The notes under the pieces were generated by a model. It ran no database searches. It was not told the origin of the DNA and saw nothing but the letters and a program-made list of their open reading frames with translations. The translations under genes were made by a program, and so were the position numbers. A DNA stretch of 13,657 bases from CALARM01 sp964431735 (GTDB lineage Bacteria; Vulcanimicrobiota; SpSt-956; JAKJGF01): positions 1 to 13,657 of the forward strand of contig CAYSLJ010000183.1 of NCBI GenBank assembly GCA_964431735.1, read 5' to 3'. Positions 6,582 through 13,627 of this stretch are shown one piece after another. Each line of letters opens with the position of its first letter. Within the stretch, counting starts at the first letter, position 1.

Positions 6582-7659
6582 AGAGATTAAACATTTCTTC
6601 TACTGCAACTTTTGCTCCCGACGAATCTATAGATTGCCATGTTTTATTACATGAGAGTAATTTGTTTATATAAACTCTCCATTTGCCGGATAAAAAATCT
6701 TCTTTTGATATTTCTTCTGCTATGCCGTATTTATGGAGTCCTTCTACAAGTACGGTATTTTCAATATAATCTTTTCGTGATATATATAGAACAGGAGTCC
6801 TGTTTATAATAGTTTCTGCCACAATACCATAGCCGGGTTTGCATACAACGATATCTGCCGCTGCAACTGCTTCTTCATGGCTTATGTTTCCGCAATTATC
6901 AAGTTTTATGATGTTATTATAATTACCGGGAAATTCACCGTTAAAAGAGATTAATATAAAATCTTTCAGTTCTTCTGATAGATGTGCAAAGTCTATGTTT
7001 ACCATGGAAAAATTACTGAAAGAACAGAGTATAAGTTTTCGCTTTTCGTCTATATTTAATTTTTTTCTTATTTCTTTTCCTGATAATCTACTTTTTCTTG
7101 CTATTAATGGTACCTGTTTCACAGAAGGAAATACACTCATATCTCCGTTTACCGGCAGACTGAGAATAAGATCTGCCTCTTTATAATCTCTCTGTATGGA
7201 TTCCATTATGTGGGAATAAGCAGGATATTTCTTTATCATAGGTGTATATATCCAGTCCCATGAGAAATTCGATATGCCGATAGACGGTATAGAAAGTTTT
7301 TTTGCAACAGGAAAGGCCAGTGGCGGTATGTCTGAAATGATTAAATCGACTTTATTGAGCTTATTCCATGTAACCTCTTCATTTATAATCTGCTCTCTAT
7401 TCTTAAGAAGATCCGAATAATCACGCAGGGTTTCTTCCTCGCAGACCGTAAGAAAATCCTTCTGTATTACACCTGTATCTATTTTTGCTCTGCGATAGGA
7501 GCAGGAACGGGTCATTGAGGACCGGTAAATCCATTCAGGAGCACAGGTGGCAAAGGTGATTTTATGGCATGAAGGTATATTGTTAGCCACTTCTATCATA
7601 CGGGTACTGTGGCCGAGTCCGTGGCTGCTTGTATAAAAAAGAAAATGAAATGATTTCAT
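6568..7659 (-). CDS. GT-B glycosyltransferase, L-arabinokinase N-terminal-half type
   Basis: The 363-residue protein has the two-domain GT-B pattern. At the N-terminus is the glycine-rich HGLGHSTR (13-20), typical of UDP-glycosyltransferase relatives. Next come a conserved SDIPPLAFP (109-117) and NFSWDWIY (131-138), and in the C-terminal domain CKPGYGIVAE (273-282) is the donor-binding signature. The HGxGH, FSWDWIY and KPGYG motifs together match the N-terminal half of plant L-arabinokinase, where that region is followed by a GHMP kinase domain absent here. No signal peptide is present; it is a cytosolic or membrane-peripheral enzyme of unknown sugar specificity. The start has AAAGG 8 nt upstream. 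The codons for the final residues ERV and the TGA lie in the MITE inverted repeat, so the native C-terminus was altered, probably by only a few residues. The PfkB kinase gene lies upstream on the same strand, 151 bp away. Confidence 0.82.
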   Translation of the reverse strand: MKSFHFLFYTSSHGLGHSTRMIEVANNIPSCHKITFATCAPEWIYRSSMTRSCSYRRAKIDTGVIQKDFLTVCEEETLRDYSDLLKNREQIINEEVTWNKLNKVDLIISDIPPLAFPVAKKLSIPSIGISNFSWDWIYTPMIKKYPAYSHIMESIQRDYKEADLILSLPVNGDMSVFPSVKQVPLIARKSRLSGKEIRKKLNIDEKRKLILCSFSNFSMVNIDFAHLSEELKDFILISFNGEFPGNYNNIIKLDNCGNISHEEAVAAADIVVCKPGYGIVAETIINRTPVLYISRKDYIENTVLVEGLHKYGIAEEISKEDFLSGKWRVYINKLLSCNKTWQSIDSSGAKVAVEEMFNLLERV

Positions 7660-7687
7660 ATGTCTGGCCTTTCTTCAATGGAGATTT

Positions 7688-7757
7688 ATATGAAAATGAT
7701 GAAGTTTGCAACTTCACTGGATGTTGATTTTCATATTTGGTTGTGACCGCTCCGGTC
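7688..7757. repeat. Compound palindromic block between glycosyltransferase and kinase genes
   Basis: ATATGAAAAT (7688-7697) and ATTTTCATAT (7727-7736) form a perfect 10-bp inverted repeat. Within it TGAAGTT-TGC-AACTTCA (7700-7716) is a second hairpin. Next to it TGACCG-CTC-CGGTCA (7744-7758) is a third. None is followed by a T tract on either strand, so these are not textbook terminators. The dense nesting suggests a small dispersed repeat, or an mRNA processing element between two same-strand genes. Confidence 0.55.
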
Positions 7758-7784
7758 ATGTCTGTTAGAAGATTTGTCTCCTCC

Positions 7785-7805
7785 CGTCACGCTTTACGCG
7801 TCACG
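7785..7805. repeat. CGTYACG heptamer repeats, three units
   Basis: CGTCACG, CTTTACG, CGTCACG stand head to tail with exact 7-bp period, ending 5 bp before the stop codon of the kinase gene. The same unit occurs four times at 8867-8894 on the other side of the kinase region. Confidence 0.65.
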
Positions 7806-7810
7806 ACTAT

Positions 7811-8707
7811 TTAGAAACTTTCTGCAAATTCTCTGGTAATATAATTATCATAAGTAGTGCATACATGAGAGGCAAAGATTATGGAATTTTTTATAATTCT
7901 GTCCCATATGTCCCGGTCTGTCGAATTGATATCCCCATCATATCGGGACAAACCGTATAAAATCCCTGCGTTAAAATTATCTCCTGCTCCTATGGTGCTT
8001 TTTATTTTCACTCTGTTTACATGATAATTTTTTGTAAAATCTTTTGTCTTTAAAGTTACCTCTTTTGCTCCTCTCGTAACTATGAGATTCCGGCAACCAG
8101 TAATATTATAAAGTTCTTCTACATCACATGAATTAAATATGAGTTGAAAATCTTCATCTGACCCTTTGACTATATCGGCAAATTTTATATTCTCCTCAAT
8201 AAAAGGCATTATGTCAGGCAATTCATGTAAATGAGGTTTCCTGAAATTCGGGTCATAAACGATAATCGCCTCTTTTTCTTTTGCTTCTGAGAGGAATTTT
8301 ACTATCTTATTTCTTACCGCTCTGTCTATTGCGAGAAAGGAGCCGAATAAAAGTATGTCACCTTTATTTATTACAGGAAAAGTTATATTAAATCTTTCCC
8401 CGGGGGGAAGTTTATAAAAATTATATTCGGCATTATTATTTTCATCGAGAAAAGCCAGTGCCAGTGTGGTTTTACCATCATATTCATAGATATAATCGGT
8501 ATTTACATTGTTTTCAATGAGAAAATCCTTTATTATGTTTCCTGAAAAGTCTTTTCCAAGTTCAGTAATGAAATATACATGTTCCTTCAATCTTCCGAGA
8601 CTTACGGCACTATTTAACATAGACCCTCCGGGTATTGCTTTCTGCGGTTGCCTGTTTTTGAATATAATATCTAAAACCGTTTCTCCTGTTGTATATATCT
8701 TTTTCAT
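7811..8707 (-). CDS. PfkB (ribokinase) family carbohydrate kinase
   Basis: The 298-residue product transfers phosphate from ATP to a sugar or sugar-like substrate. It has the PfkB landmarks in order: GETVLD (8-13), the GG sugar-binding motif PGGSMLNSAVSLGRL (26-40), YDPNFRKP (151-158), KGSDEDF (181-187), TRGAKEVTL (211-219) and the anion-hole/catalytic signature TIGAGDNFNAG (238-248) with catalytic D243. The usual Asp before GAGD (DTTGAGD) reads STIGAGD here. The length is normal. It most resembles fructokinase-like members, but specificity cannot be read from sequence. The start is ATG at 8707; the purine-rich GAGTGAGG about 10 nt upstream, which can act as its ribosome binding site, is partly made of the heptamer repeat. 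It lies upstream of the glycosyltransferase on the same strand, separated by repeats, so cotranscription is possible. It is divergent from the TPR gene. Confidence 0.88.
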   Translation of the reverse strand: MKKIYTTGETVLDIIFKNRQPQKAIPGGSMLNSAVSLGRLKEHVYFITELGKDFSGNIIKDFLIENNVNTDYIYEYDGKTTLALAFLDENNNAEYNFYKLPPGERFNITFPVINKGDILLFGSFLAIDRAVRNKIVKFLSEAKEKEAIIVYDPNFRKPHLHELPDIMPFIEENIKFADIVKGSDEDFQLIFNSCDVEELYNITGCRNLIVTRGAKEVTLKTKDFTKNYHVNRVKIKSTIGAGDNFNAGILYGLSRYDGDINSTDRDIWDRIIKNSIIFASHVCTTYDNYITREFAESF

Positions 8708-8720
8708 TTTTCTATTGCCT

Positions 8721-8769
8721 CACTCTTCATTTTTCACTCTGCACCCTTCACTCTTCACTCTTCACTATA
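8721..8769. repeat. CACTCTT heptamer array, seven units
   Basis: Seven consecutive 7-bp units occupy 8721-8769: CACTCTT, CATTTTT, CACTCTG, CACCCTT, CACTCTT, CACTCTT, CACTATA. The exact 7-bp period is kept despite substitutions. The array begins 13 bp upstream of the kinase ATG, so on the minus strand it forms part of the kinase leader and ribosome-binding region. It belongs with the related units at 3275-3327. Confidence 0.75.
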
Positions 8770-8866
8770 TTATTTTCTTCCCTGGAAACTTTTTACCTTC
8801 ACTTCTCTAAAGGATATTTTATAAATCAGAGCGAATTTTATAAGGTTATATGATTAACGATTCTCT

Positions 8867-8894
8867 CGTCACGCGTTACGCGTTACGCGTCACG
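8867..8894. repeat. CGTYACG heptamer array, four perfect-period units
   Basis: CGTCACG, CGTTACG, CGTTACG, CGTCACG form a 28-bp array ending 19 bp before the ATG of the TPR-FlhA_C gene. The units create ACGCGT palindromes at each junction. It is far more GC-rich than the surrounding spacer and is the same repeat as at 7785-7805. Confidence 0.75.
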
Positions 8895-8913
8895 ATTCAC
8901 AGGGGGAGTGTTT

Positions 8914-11900
8914 ATGTCATTAGATGAAAATTTTCAGAAAGACATTTCAGCAAATTCAGGGAAAGAATTAAACAATGAAAACAGGTTTTATAATCCCGGT
9001 GTTTATAACCTGGATGAAGAATATAAAAAATACAGTCATCTGCTCCAGAAAGGAGAAATAGACAAAAAGTTATTCTTCAAACTCGGCAGGATAAATCATT
9101 TTAGAGGAAATCTGGATGAAGCTTTTAAATATTATAATAAAGCTTTAGAGTTTGATCCTGATTACGGAGAGGTTCACTATAATCTCGGCAATATTTATTT
9201 TGAACAGGGCAGGCTGGATAAAGGGCAGGAACATTTTTTAAAAGCTATAGAGGCCAACATCGGTGATATATATGCTCTCAATGCTCTCGGTAAAACCTGT
9301 TTCAGGCTGAAAAATTTTATAGAAGCAGCGAAATATCACAGTATGGCTCTTGAGAAAAATCCGGAAGATGTATATGCTCTCAGGGGACTTGGCAATATAT
9401 GGCTTGTAAAGAAAAACTTCGGTGAAGCTCTTAATTATTATCATAAAGCTCTTGATGTGAATTCTTCCGACAGGATAAGCCGTTATAATATCGGACTCGT
9501 ATATCTCTTTTCCGGTAAGCCCGGACAGGGAGAAAAGCACTACAGGGAAGCTATAGATACATATAAATATTTTTCCCCCTTCTACTTCGGTCTCGGGTTA
9601 TGTTACTACAGGCAGGGTAAAGAAAAGGATGGTTTTGAAACATTTAAAACTGGTTTAACCCTGTTTCAAAAATCAGATTATATATCTTCAAACAAAGTTT
9701 ATGAGAAGAGTGCCGAACTGGATTTTGCCTTTAAAGACAGGCTCGATGATGAAGATTGGAATGTTCTTGCTTCTGATTATCATTTCTGCAAAGGGAATGG
9801 TTATTATTCCATAAATAATTTATCCAGAGCGATAGAAGAGCTGGTTAAAGCACTGGATTTCAAGCCGGGCTTTTCTTCTGCCCACAGTCTCCTCGGTAAA
9901 TTATATTTTAAAAGAGGCATTTTCACACTTGCCCTCAAACATTATGAAGAAGTACTGAGACTGGAAGACGAAAATATAGATGTAGAAAAAGAAGTCTGTG
10001 TCTTGCGTCTTTCCGTTGACCATGACAATCTGGATAATTTAAAAAGACTTCGTTATATTTACTGGCTGAAAATGGATTTTAAATCTGAAATAGATATTTT
10101 AGAGAAGATCATTAAGATCTCCGACGAACCGGAGCACGTTTATAATCTGGGCCTTACATGTCTTTCAGACGGACAGAAAGATAAAGGTGAAGAATGTTTC
10201 AGAGGACTCCTTGAACGTGACAGAGAGCTTGCATGTGTCGGATTTTCTCATCTTTATTATTTTAAAAAGGATTATATTCATGCATTGAAACAGATAGAGG
10301 AATGTATCTCTATAAATAAAAAAAGCGAATATTACATACAGGCAGGCAATATTTACAGACAGATGGGAGACAGAGACAGAACTCTGGAGAGTTATTTTCA
10401 GGCATTTAATCTGTCACCTTATTCAAGGCTTGCTTATAAACTTTATATAGATTGTTTACTGGAAGAAAAAGATTATGATACAGTAAGAAAATTATTATCT
10501 GAAGACCGCTCTCTGTCAGGTTATAATTTCCTCCTTTCTGAATTTTACACAAGACTCGGCGATTATAAAAAAGTTGAAGAATGTCTCTATGAACTCGCAT
10601 CGACTCCTGAAAACATGGGCATTATTCATTTATATATGGGGTTATGCTATTACTGCCGGGGTTTTTTTGACCGTGCCATAGAGGAATTTAAGAAGAGTAA
10701 TACTGTAGAAGAATTTAAAGGTGAAACCTATGCGTTCATGGCTCTCTGTTATAAAGATCTGGGAGATCTTTATAAGACCAGAGAAATGATTGAAAGAGCC
10801 AGGAATTTCATTAGATTTCTGGAGCCTGTTCTCTGTTACAGACTCTGCATTCTTATGGGAGAGCTTAATCTGAAAGAAGATCTGGATAAATTTCTGGATA
10901 AAACCCTCTGGCTCATTAATTCCTTCCAGTATTTCCCTGCCTCTTTTGATAAAGAAACCATTCTGTCAGACCTTACTGAAATAAGGAAAAAATACCCTGG
11001 CATAAAAGAAGAAAAAACTGAGATTAAAAGTGCTCCTTCTTTACCTGCTCCTGAATTTTTGAGAAAAGACATGGAACATGTATTCAGTCTTATGGCCGTT
11101 AAATCCATATCTATTGAACTGGGTCATGATCTGCTGGCCCTGGTCGATCCCAACCAGGCTACAAAATACGGGAATAAATTTACGGAACATAAAGGTTTTA
11201 TAAAAAAACAGGTTGCCATGGACCTCGGTGTTGTAATACCTGACATATATTTTACAGATAATCTGAACCTGGAACCTGATATGTATGTGATTAAAATCAA
11301 AGACGCAGAAATTACATCGGGAGAACTTGTTCTGAACAGTTCACTTGCTGTAGGACCGCAGGATTCTTTAAATCTACTTAAAGGCGTTAAATATATTGAT
11401 AATACCTATGGCATGTCCCTCTGGATTACACAGGCTCAACAGGAAAAAGCAGAGGATCTGGGATGTATTATTTTCGATGCAGTCACCGTTATGGCAACAA
11501 AGATTAAAGAGGTGCTCCATGCCTATGCCTATGAGTTTATTGACAGGCAGTATGTGAAAGAAGTTCTGGAATCCGTAAAAAAATCCCGCCCTGCTCTGAT
11601 AAAGGAGATTTACCCTTCTCTCTTTACTCTCGGAGAAATAAGAGAGGTTCTTGTAAATTTGCTCAGAGAGAAAATATCAATAAGAGATATTGTTACAATA
11701 CTTGAAACACTCGGTAATTATGCGAAAATTACAAAAGATACTGACAGGCTGACAGAATATGTGAGAAGAAATTTAAGCACCTGGATTTGCAGTGAATACA
11801 GAGATGCTAACGGTATAATAACGGTTATGACTATAGAGCCTGACCTGGAAAAGATCATCATAGAATCTGTCAGAAAAGATGAATACAGTTCTTACCTGTT

Positions 11901-12348
11901 TTTAGATCCTTCCACGGAAAAGACCATTCTCACAGCTTTCGGTGAAGCAATAAAAGATTTTGTCAAAAAAGGTATATTACCTGTAGTTCTCTGCAATCCT
12001 TCAATGAGACTGTACGTAAAGAGACTTACTGGAAAATTTTATCCTTCCCTTGTTGTACTGTCCAGAAATGAAATAACAGGCAGTATTACGGTAGGAGGCA
12101 CTGTAAAATTACCTGAAAAGATAGCCCTTAAGATTAAAGACAGAGATGTCGGTACATATATAGAGAAACTCCTGGCTGACTCCGACGGTTCTGTAAGAGT
12201 GGAAGCAATCAAACTGACGGGAGCAAACCTTAACAGACTGAATAAAGACAGTATATTTACCTTCCTGGATAGGGGACTTGAAGATAAAGATAAAAGAGTG
12301 CGCCTTGAAGCAGCAAGGGTTCTGAATGAATTATATGGGAGAATATGA
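8914..12348 (+). CDS. Soluble TPR protein with FlhA/SctV-type cytoplasmic domain and HEAT-like tail
   Basis: The 1144-residue protein has three parts (positions counted from the ATG). Residues ~50-640 are a long tetratricopeptide array with many clear units, such as YNLGNIYFEQGRLDKG and ALRGLGNIWLVKKNFGEAL. After a linker (~690-715), residues ~730-1060 match the cytoplasmic domain of the flagellar/type III export gate FlhA/SctV: IELGHDLLALVD, QVAMDLGVVIPDIYFTDNL, LEPDMYVIKIKDAEITSGEL, FTLGEIREVLVNLLRE, SIRDIVTILETLGNYA, LTEYVRRNL and the closing LPVVLCNPSMRLYVKRL with VVLSRNEI. Residues ~1080-1140 are HEAT-like (SDGSVRVEAIKLTG, DKRVRLEAARVLNEL). FlhA's eight membrane helices are absent and no signal peptide is seen, so it is cytosolic. 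In FlhA this domain forms a nonameric ring that binds chaperone-substrate complexes; a related docking role here is inference. ATG 8914 is preferred, because AGGGGGAG lies 5 nt upstream; an in-frame GTG at 8908 has no room for an RBS. Confidence 0.88.
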   Translation: MSLDENFQKDISANSGKELNNENRFYNPGVYNLDEEYKKYSHLLQKGEIDKKLFFKLGRINHFRGNLDEAFKYYNKALEFDPDYGEVHYNLGNIYFEQGRLDKGQEHFLKAIEANIGDIYALNALGKTCFRLKNFIEAAKYHSMALEKNPEDVYALRGLGNIWLVKKNFGEALNYYHKALDVNSSDRISRYNIGLVYLFSGKPGQGEKHYREAIDTYKYFSPFYFGLGLCYYRQGKEKDGFETFKTGLTLFQKSDYISSNKVYEKSAELDFAFKDRLDDEDWNVLASDYHFCKGNGYYSINNLSRAIEELVKALDFKPGFSSAHSLLGKLYFKRGIFTLALKHYEEVLRLEDENIDVEKEVCVLRLSVDHDNLDNLKRLRYIYWLKMDFKSEIDILEKIIKISDEPEHVYNLGLTCLSDGQKDKGEECFRGLLERDRELACVGFSHLYYFKKDYIHALKQIEECISINKKSEYYIQAGNIYRQMGDRDRTLESYFQAFNLSPYSRLAYKLYIDCLLEEKDYDTVRKLLSEDRSLSGYNFLLSEFYTRLGDYKKVEECLYELASTPENMGIIHLYMGLCYYCRGFFDRAIEEFKKSNTVEEFKGETYAFMALCYKDLGDLYKTREMIERARNFIRFLEPVLCYRLCILMGELNLKEDLDKFLDKTLWLINSFQYFPASFDKETILSDLTEIRKKYPGIKEEKTEIKSAPSLPAPEFLRKDMEHVFSLMAVKSISIELGHDLLALVDPNQATKYGNKFTEHKGFIKKQVAMDLGVVIPDIYFTDNLNLEPDMYVIKIKDAEITSGELVLNSSLAVGPQDSLNLLKGVKYIDNTYGMSLWITQAQQEKAEDLGCIIFDAVTVMATKIKEVLHAYAYEFIDRQYVKEVLESVKKSRPALIKEIYPSLFTLGEIREVLVNLLREKISIRDIVTILETLGNYAKITKDTDRLTEYVRRNLSTWICSEYRDANGIITVMTIEPDLEKIIIESVRKDEYSSYLFLDPSTEKTILTAFGEAIKDFVKKGILPVVLCNPSMRLYVKRLTGKFYPSLVVLSRNEITGSITVGGTVKLPEKIALKIKDRDVGTYIEKLLADSDGSVRVEAIKLTGANLNRLNKDSIFTFLDRGLEDKDKRVRLEAARVLNELYGRI

Positions 12349-12967
12349 GTGGCAGACAAGGAAAAACAGAATAGATAAAAAACTTCGGGAGCTCAACTGG
12401 ACTATTCTGAAATATTCCGATACGCTTCAGAAGGAAACTCTTACCGGCCATGCATTGGAAGAATATCCTACCGCAAAGGGGCCGGCAGATTATTCCCTTT
12501 TTGTAAAGGGTAAGTTTCTCGGCATAATAGAAGCGAAAAAGGTTTCCACTTCGCCTCAAAATGTGCTGGAACAGGCCAAAAGATATTCACGGGGCGCCTT
12601 TTACGGCTCAGGCAGATGGAATGGTTATCGTGTTCCTTTCCTTTATTCCACAAACGGAGAGGTTATTCATTTTGCCGATGTGCGGGATGAAAGGTTTGTA
12701 TCGAGAAAGATCTCGAATTTTCATACACCTGATGCAGTGGAAGAATTTTTTTTCTCTGATAAAAATTATGACTGGTTTAAGAAGAATCCTGTCAATATTG
12801 AAGGATTAAGGTATTATCAAAAAGAAGCCATCGTGAAAATCGAAGAAGCTGTCAGTAAAAGAAAAAGGGCCATGCTTCTTGGAATGGCAACAGGAACAGG
12901 AAAAACATTCACTGTTGTTGCACAGATTTACCATATCATATCAAGGATGAGAGATAATATCTATTAG
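12326..12967 (+). pseudogene. hsdR: Truncated type I restriction enzyme R subunit (HsdR), 5' part only
   Basis: The 213-residue frame is the N-terminal end of a type I restriction R subunit, normally 750-1100 residues. It has the PD-(D/E)xK nuclease pattern, D55 in GPADYSLF and E69-x-K71 in GIIEAKK, and then the start of the SF2 translocase: RYYQKEAI (162-169) and Walker A GMATGTGKT (186-194). Homology appears to end around IYHII (201-205). The remaining codons to the TAG at 12967 are antisense to the end of the toxin gene, so the frame now reads into foreign sequence. Helicase motifs II-VI are gone, so it cannot be an active translocase. The start overlaps the TPR gene by 23 bp, with AAGGG 6 nt upstream. 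No hsdM or hsdS is visible. Confidence 0.8.
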
Positions 12968-13183
12968 ATGGTAAATATCTCCTTCAATTGTGAAATAAAA
13001 ACGCCAATCACCATCTACTCTGGCCTGCCAGATATTACGAGCTTCATCGTATTTTTTGGATTTTAGAGAAGGGTAGCGAAGATCCTTTAACAAATGAGCC
13101 AGTTGTTTGCCAAAATTTCGCTGAATTTTCTCCGGTGCTTCTTTGAAAGATCTAGCAAAACGTTCTGAAATTAAAACTCTCAT
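12941..13183 (-). CDS. RelE/ParE-superfamily toxin
   Basis: This 80-residue basic protein has the RelE/ParE fold pattern: an N-terminal strand MRVLISERF, two helices (SFKEAPEKIQRNFGKQLAHLL is the first stretch), then the sheet with IWQARVDGDWRFYF (51-64), and a final YHLIDIISHP. Conserved basic residues R55 and R61 and the terminal H79 sit where RelE-type mRNA interferases carry catalytic or substrate-binding residues. The length is typical. It is the second gene of an antitoxin-first module and its ATG overlaps the antitoxin stop by 4 bp, indicating translational coupling. Its 3' end overlaps the truncated hsdR frame by 27 bp on the opposite strand, marking the edge of the module. Toxicity is inferred from family and pairing. 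Confidence 0.85.
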   Translation of the reverse strand: MRVLISERFARSFKEAPEKIQRNFGKQLAHLLKDLRYPSLKSKKYDEARNIWQARVDGDWRFYFTIEGDIYHLIDIISHP

Positions 13184-13428
13184 GATGTTTTTACTTGAAG
13201 AGCCTGTATTGCTTCGTCTGCTGTGTTAAATGGACCAAGAACTTTACCTTTTTTAATATGTTCCAGTCCTTCGGTTAAACGCTTATCAACAAGCTCTTTA
13301 GGTGTAATAATTAGCTGATTATCTCTAAGTTCCACTTCCAGGTAATTACCAGGAGAGAGTCCCAGTCTATCATGGAACTTTTTAGGAATTACAATTTGTC
13401 TGCTGGCTCCAATTTTTACTACAGCCAT
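13180..13428 (-). CDS. AbrB/MazE-type (SpoVT-AbrB) antitoxin
   Basis: The 82-residue protein starts with a swapped-hairpin SpoVT-AbrB DNA-binding domain: VVKIGASRQIVIPKKFHDRL followed by GLSPGNYLEVELRDNQLIITPK (3-44). Residues 45-82 form the toxin-binding tail. The frame is open for a further 23 codons upstream, but the ATG at 13428 is chosen because GGAGGTG lies 9 nt ahead and the extension runs through promoter sequence. As antitoxin it should neutralise the RelE-type toxin and repress the operon by binding its promoter. AbrB-type antitoxins more often partner VapC or MazF toxins; pairing with a RelE/ParE-like toxin is a known, less common hybrid. Confidence 0.85.
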   Translation of the reverse strand: MAVVKIGASRQIVIPKKFHDRLGLSPGNYLEVELRDNQLIITPKELVDKRLTEGLEHIKKGKVLGPFNTADEAIQALQVKTS

Positions 13429-13452
13429 AAAATAACACCTCCATATAATCAT

Positions 13453-13468
13453 ATATTTGTATATTTGT
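13453..13468. promoter_or_regulatory. Tandem ATATTTGT boxes, possible antitoxin operator
   Basis: Two perfect head-to-tail copies of ATATTTGT (13453-13460, 13461-13468) lie immediately downstream of the -10 box of the toxin-antitoxin promoter and about 25 bp upstream of the antitoxin ATG. That is where an autorepressing AbrB-type antitoxin would bind. The context is AT-rich, so this is suggestive only. Confidence 0.35.
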
Positions 13469-13497
13469 ATTATATAATATAATGTCATAAAAAACAA
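13469..13497 (-). promoter_or_regulatory. Strong promoter of the toxin-antitoxin operon
   Basis: On the minus strand TTGTTT (13497-13492), exactly 17 nt and a perfect TATAAT (13474-13469) give a near-consensus sigma-70 promoter about 41 bp upstream of the antitoxin ATG at 13428. It is the best promoter match in the window. Confidence 0.6.
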
Positions 13498-13530
13498 TAT
13501 AAAATTTATCTGGAGAAACCGGGGTGTTAA

Positions 13531-13627
13531 TTTAATGAAAGTTAACTTGCATTAAATTGTATTTTTATTGTATTATGAAAGTTATCTTGCATTAATTGGT
13601 TGAAAATGGAAACCTTAACTTTCATAA
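13531..13627. repeat. Three copies of an ATGAAAGTTA-core repeat, one within a 26-bp palindrome
   Basis: A 21-bp sequence beginning ATGAAAGTTA and ending CTTGCATTAA occurs at 13535-13555 and 13575-13595 with one mismatch and a 40-bp spacing. An inverted copy of its start lies at 13615-13625; TTATGAAAGTTA (13573-13584) and its complement (13616-13627) are a perfect 12-bp inverted repeat. The first copy sits in a 26-bp palindrome (13531-13556) with AGTTAACT at its centre and one mismatched pair. These could be operators for a gene beyond the window edge, or the end of an insertion sequence. The rest of 13498-13657 shows no gene. Confidence 0.6.

Noticed and set aside
6471..6582. Inverted repeat at the end of the small gene as an ordinary rho-independent terminator
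   Set aside because: The arms are separated by about 75 bp, have TA flanks and no adjacent T run; a MITE explains them better.
8721..8894. Heptamer arrays considered as a CRISPR array
   Set aside because: The period is 7 bp with no spacers, and no cas gene is present.
8908..8913. GTG at 8908 as start of the TPR-FlhA_C gene
   Set aside because: The Shine-Dalgarno AGGGGGAG touches this GTG, leaving no spacing; ATG 8914 fits better.
10836..11108. Antisense frames inside the TPR gene (10836-11108) and similar ones at 2505-2885, 9238-9540, 12039-12359 and 12257-12559
   Set aside because: They lie opposite strongly supported coding sequence, lack ribosome binding sites and give compositionally biased Ser/Leu-rich products typical of shadow frames.
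8914..12348. A flagellar or type III secretion operon
   Set aside because: Only the FlhA cytoplasmic domain is present, without membrane helices or any neighbouring fli/flh/sct gene.
13180..13497. A 105-residue version of the antitoxin starting at 13497
   Set aside because: The extra 23 codons run through the -10 box and leader; the ATG at 13428 has a GGAGGTG site at ideal spacing and begins the AbrB domain directly.
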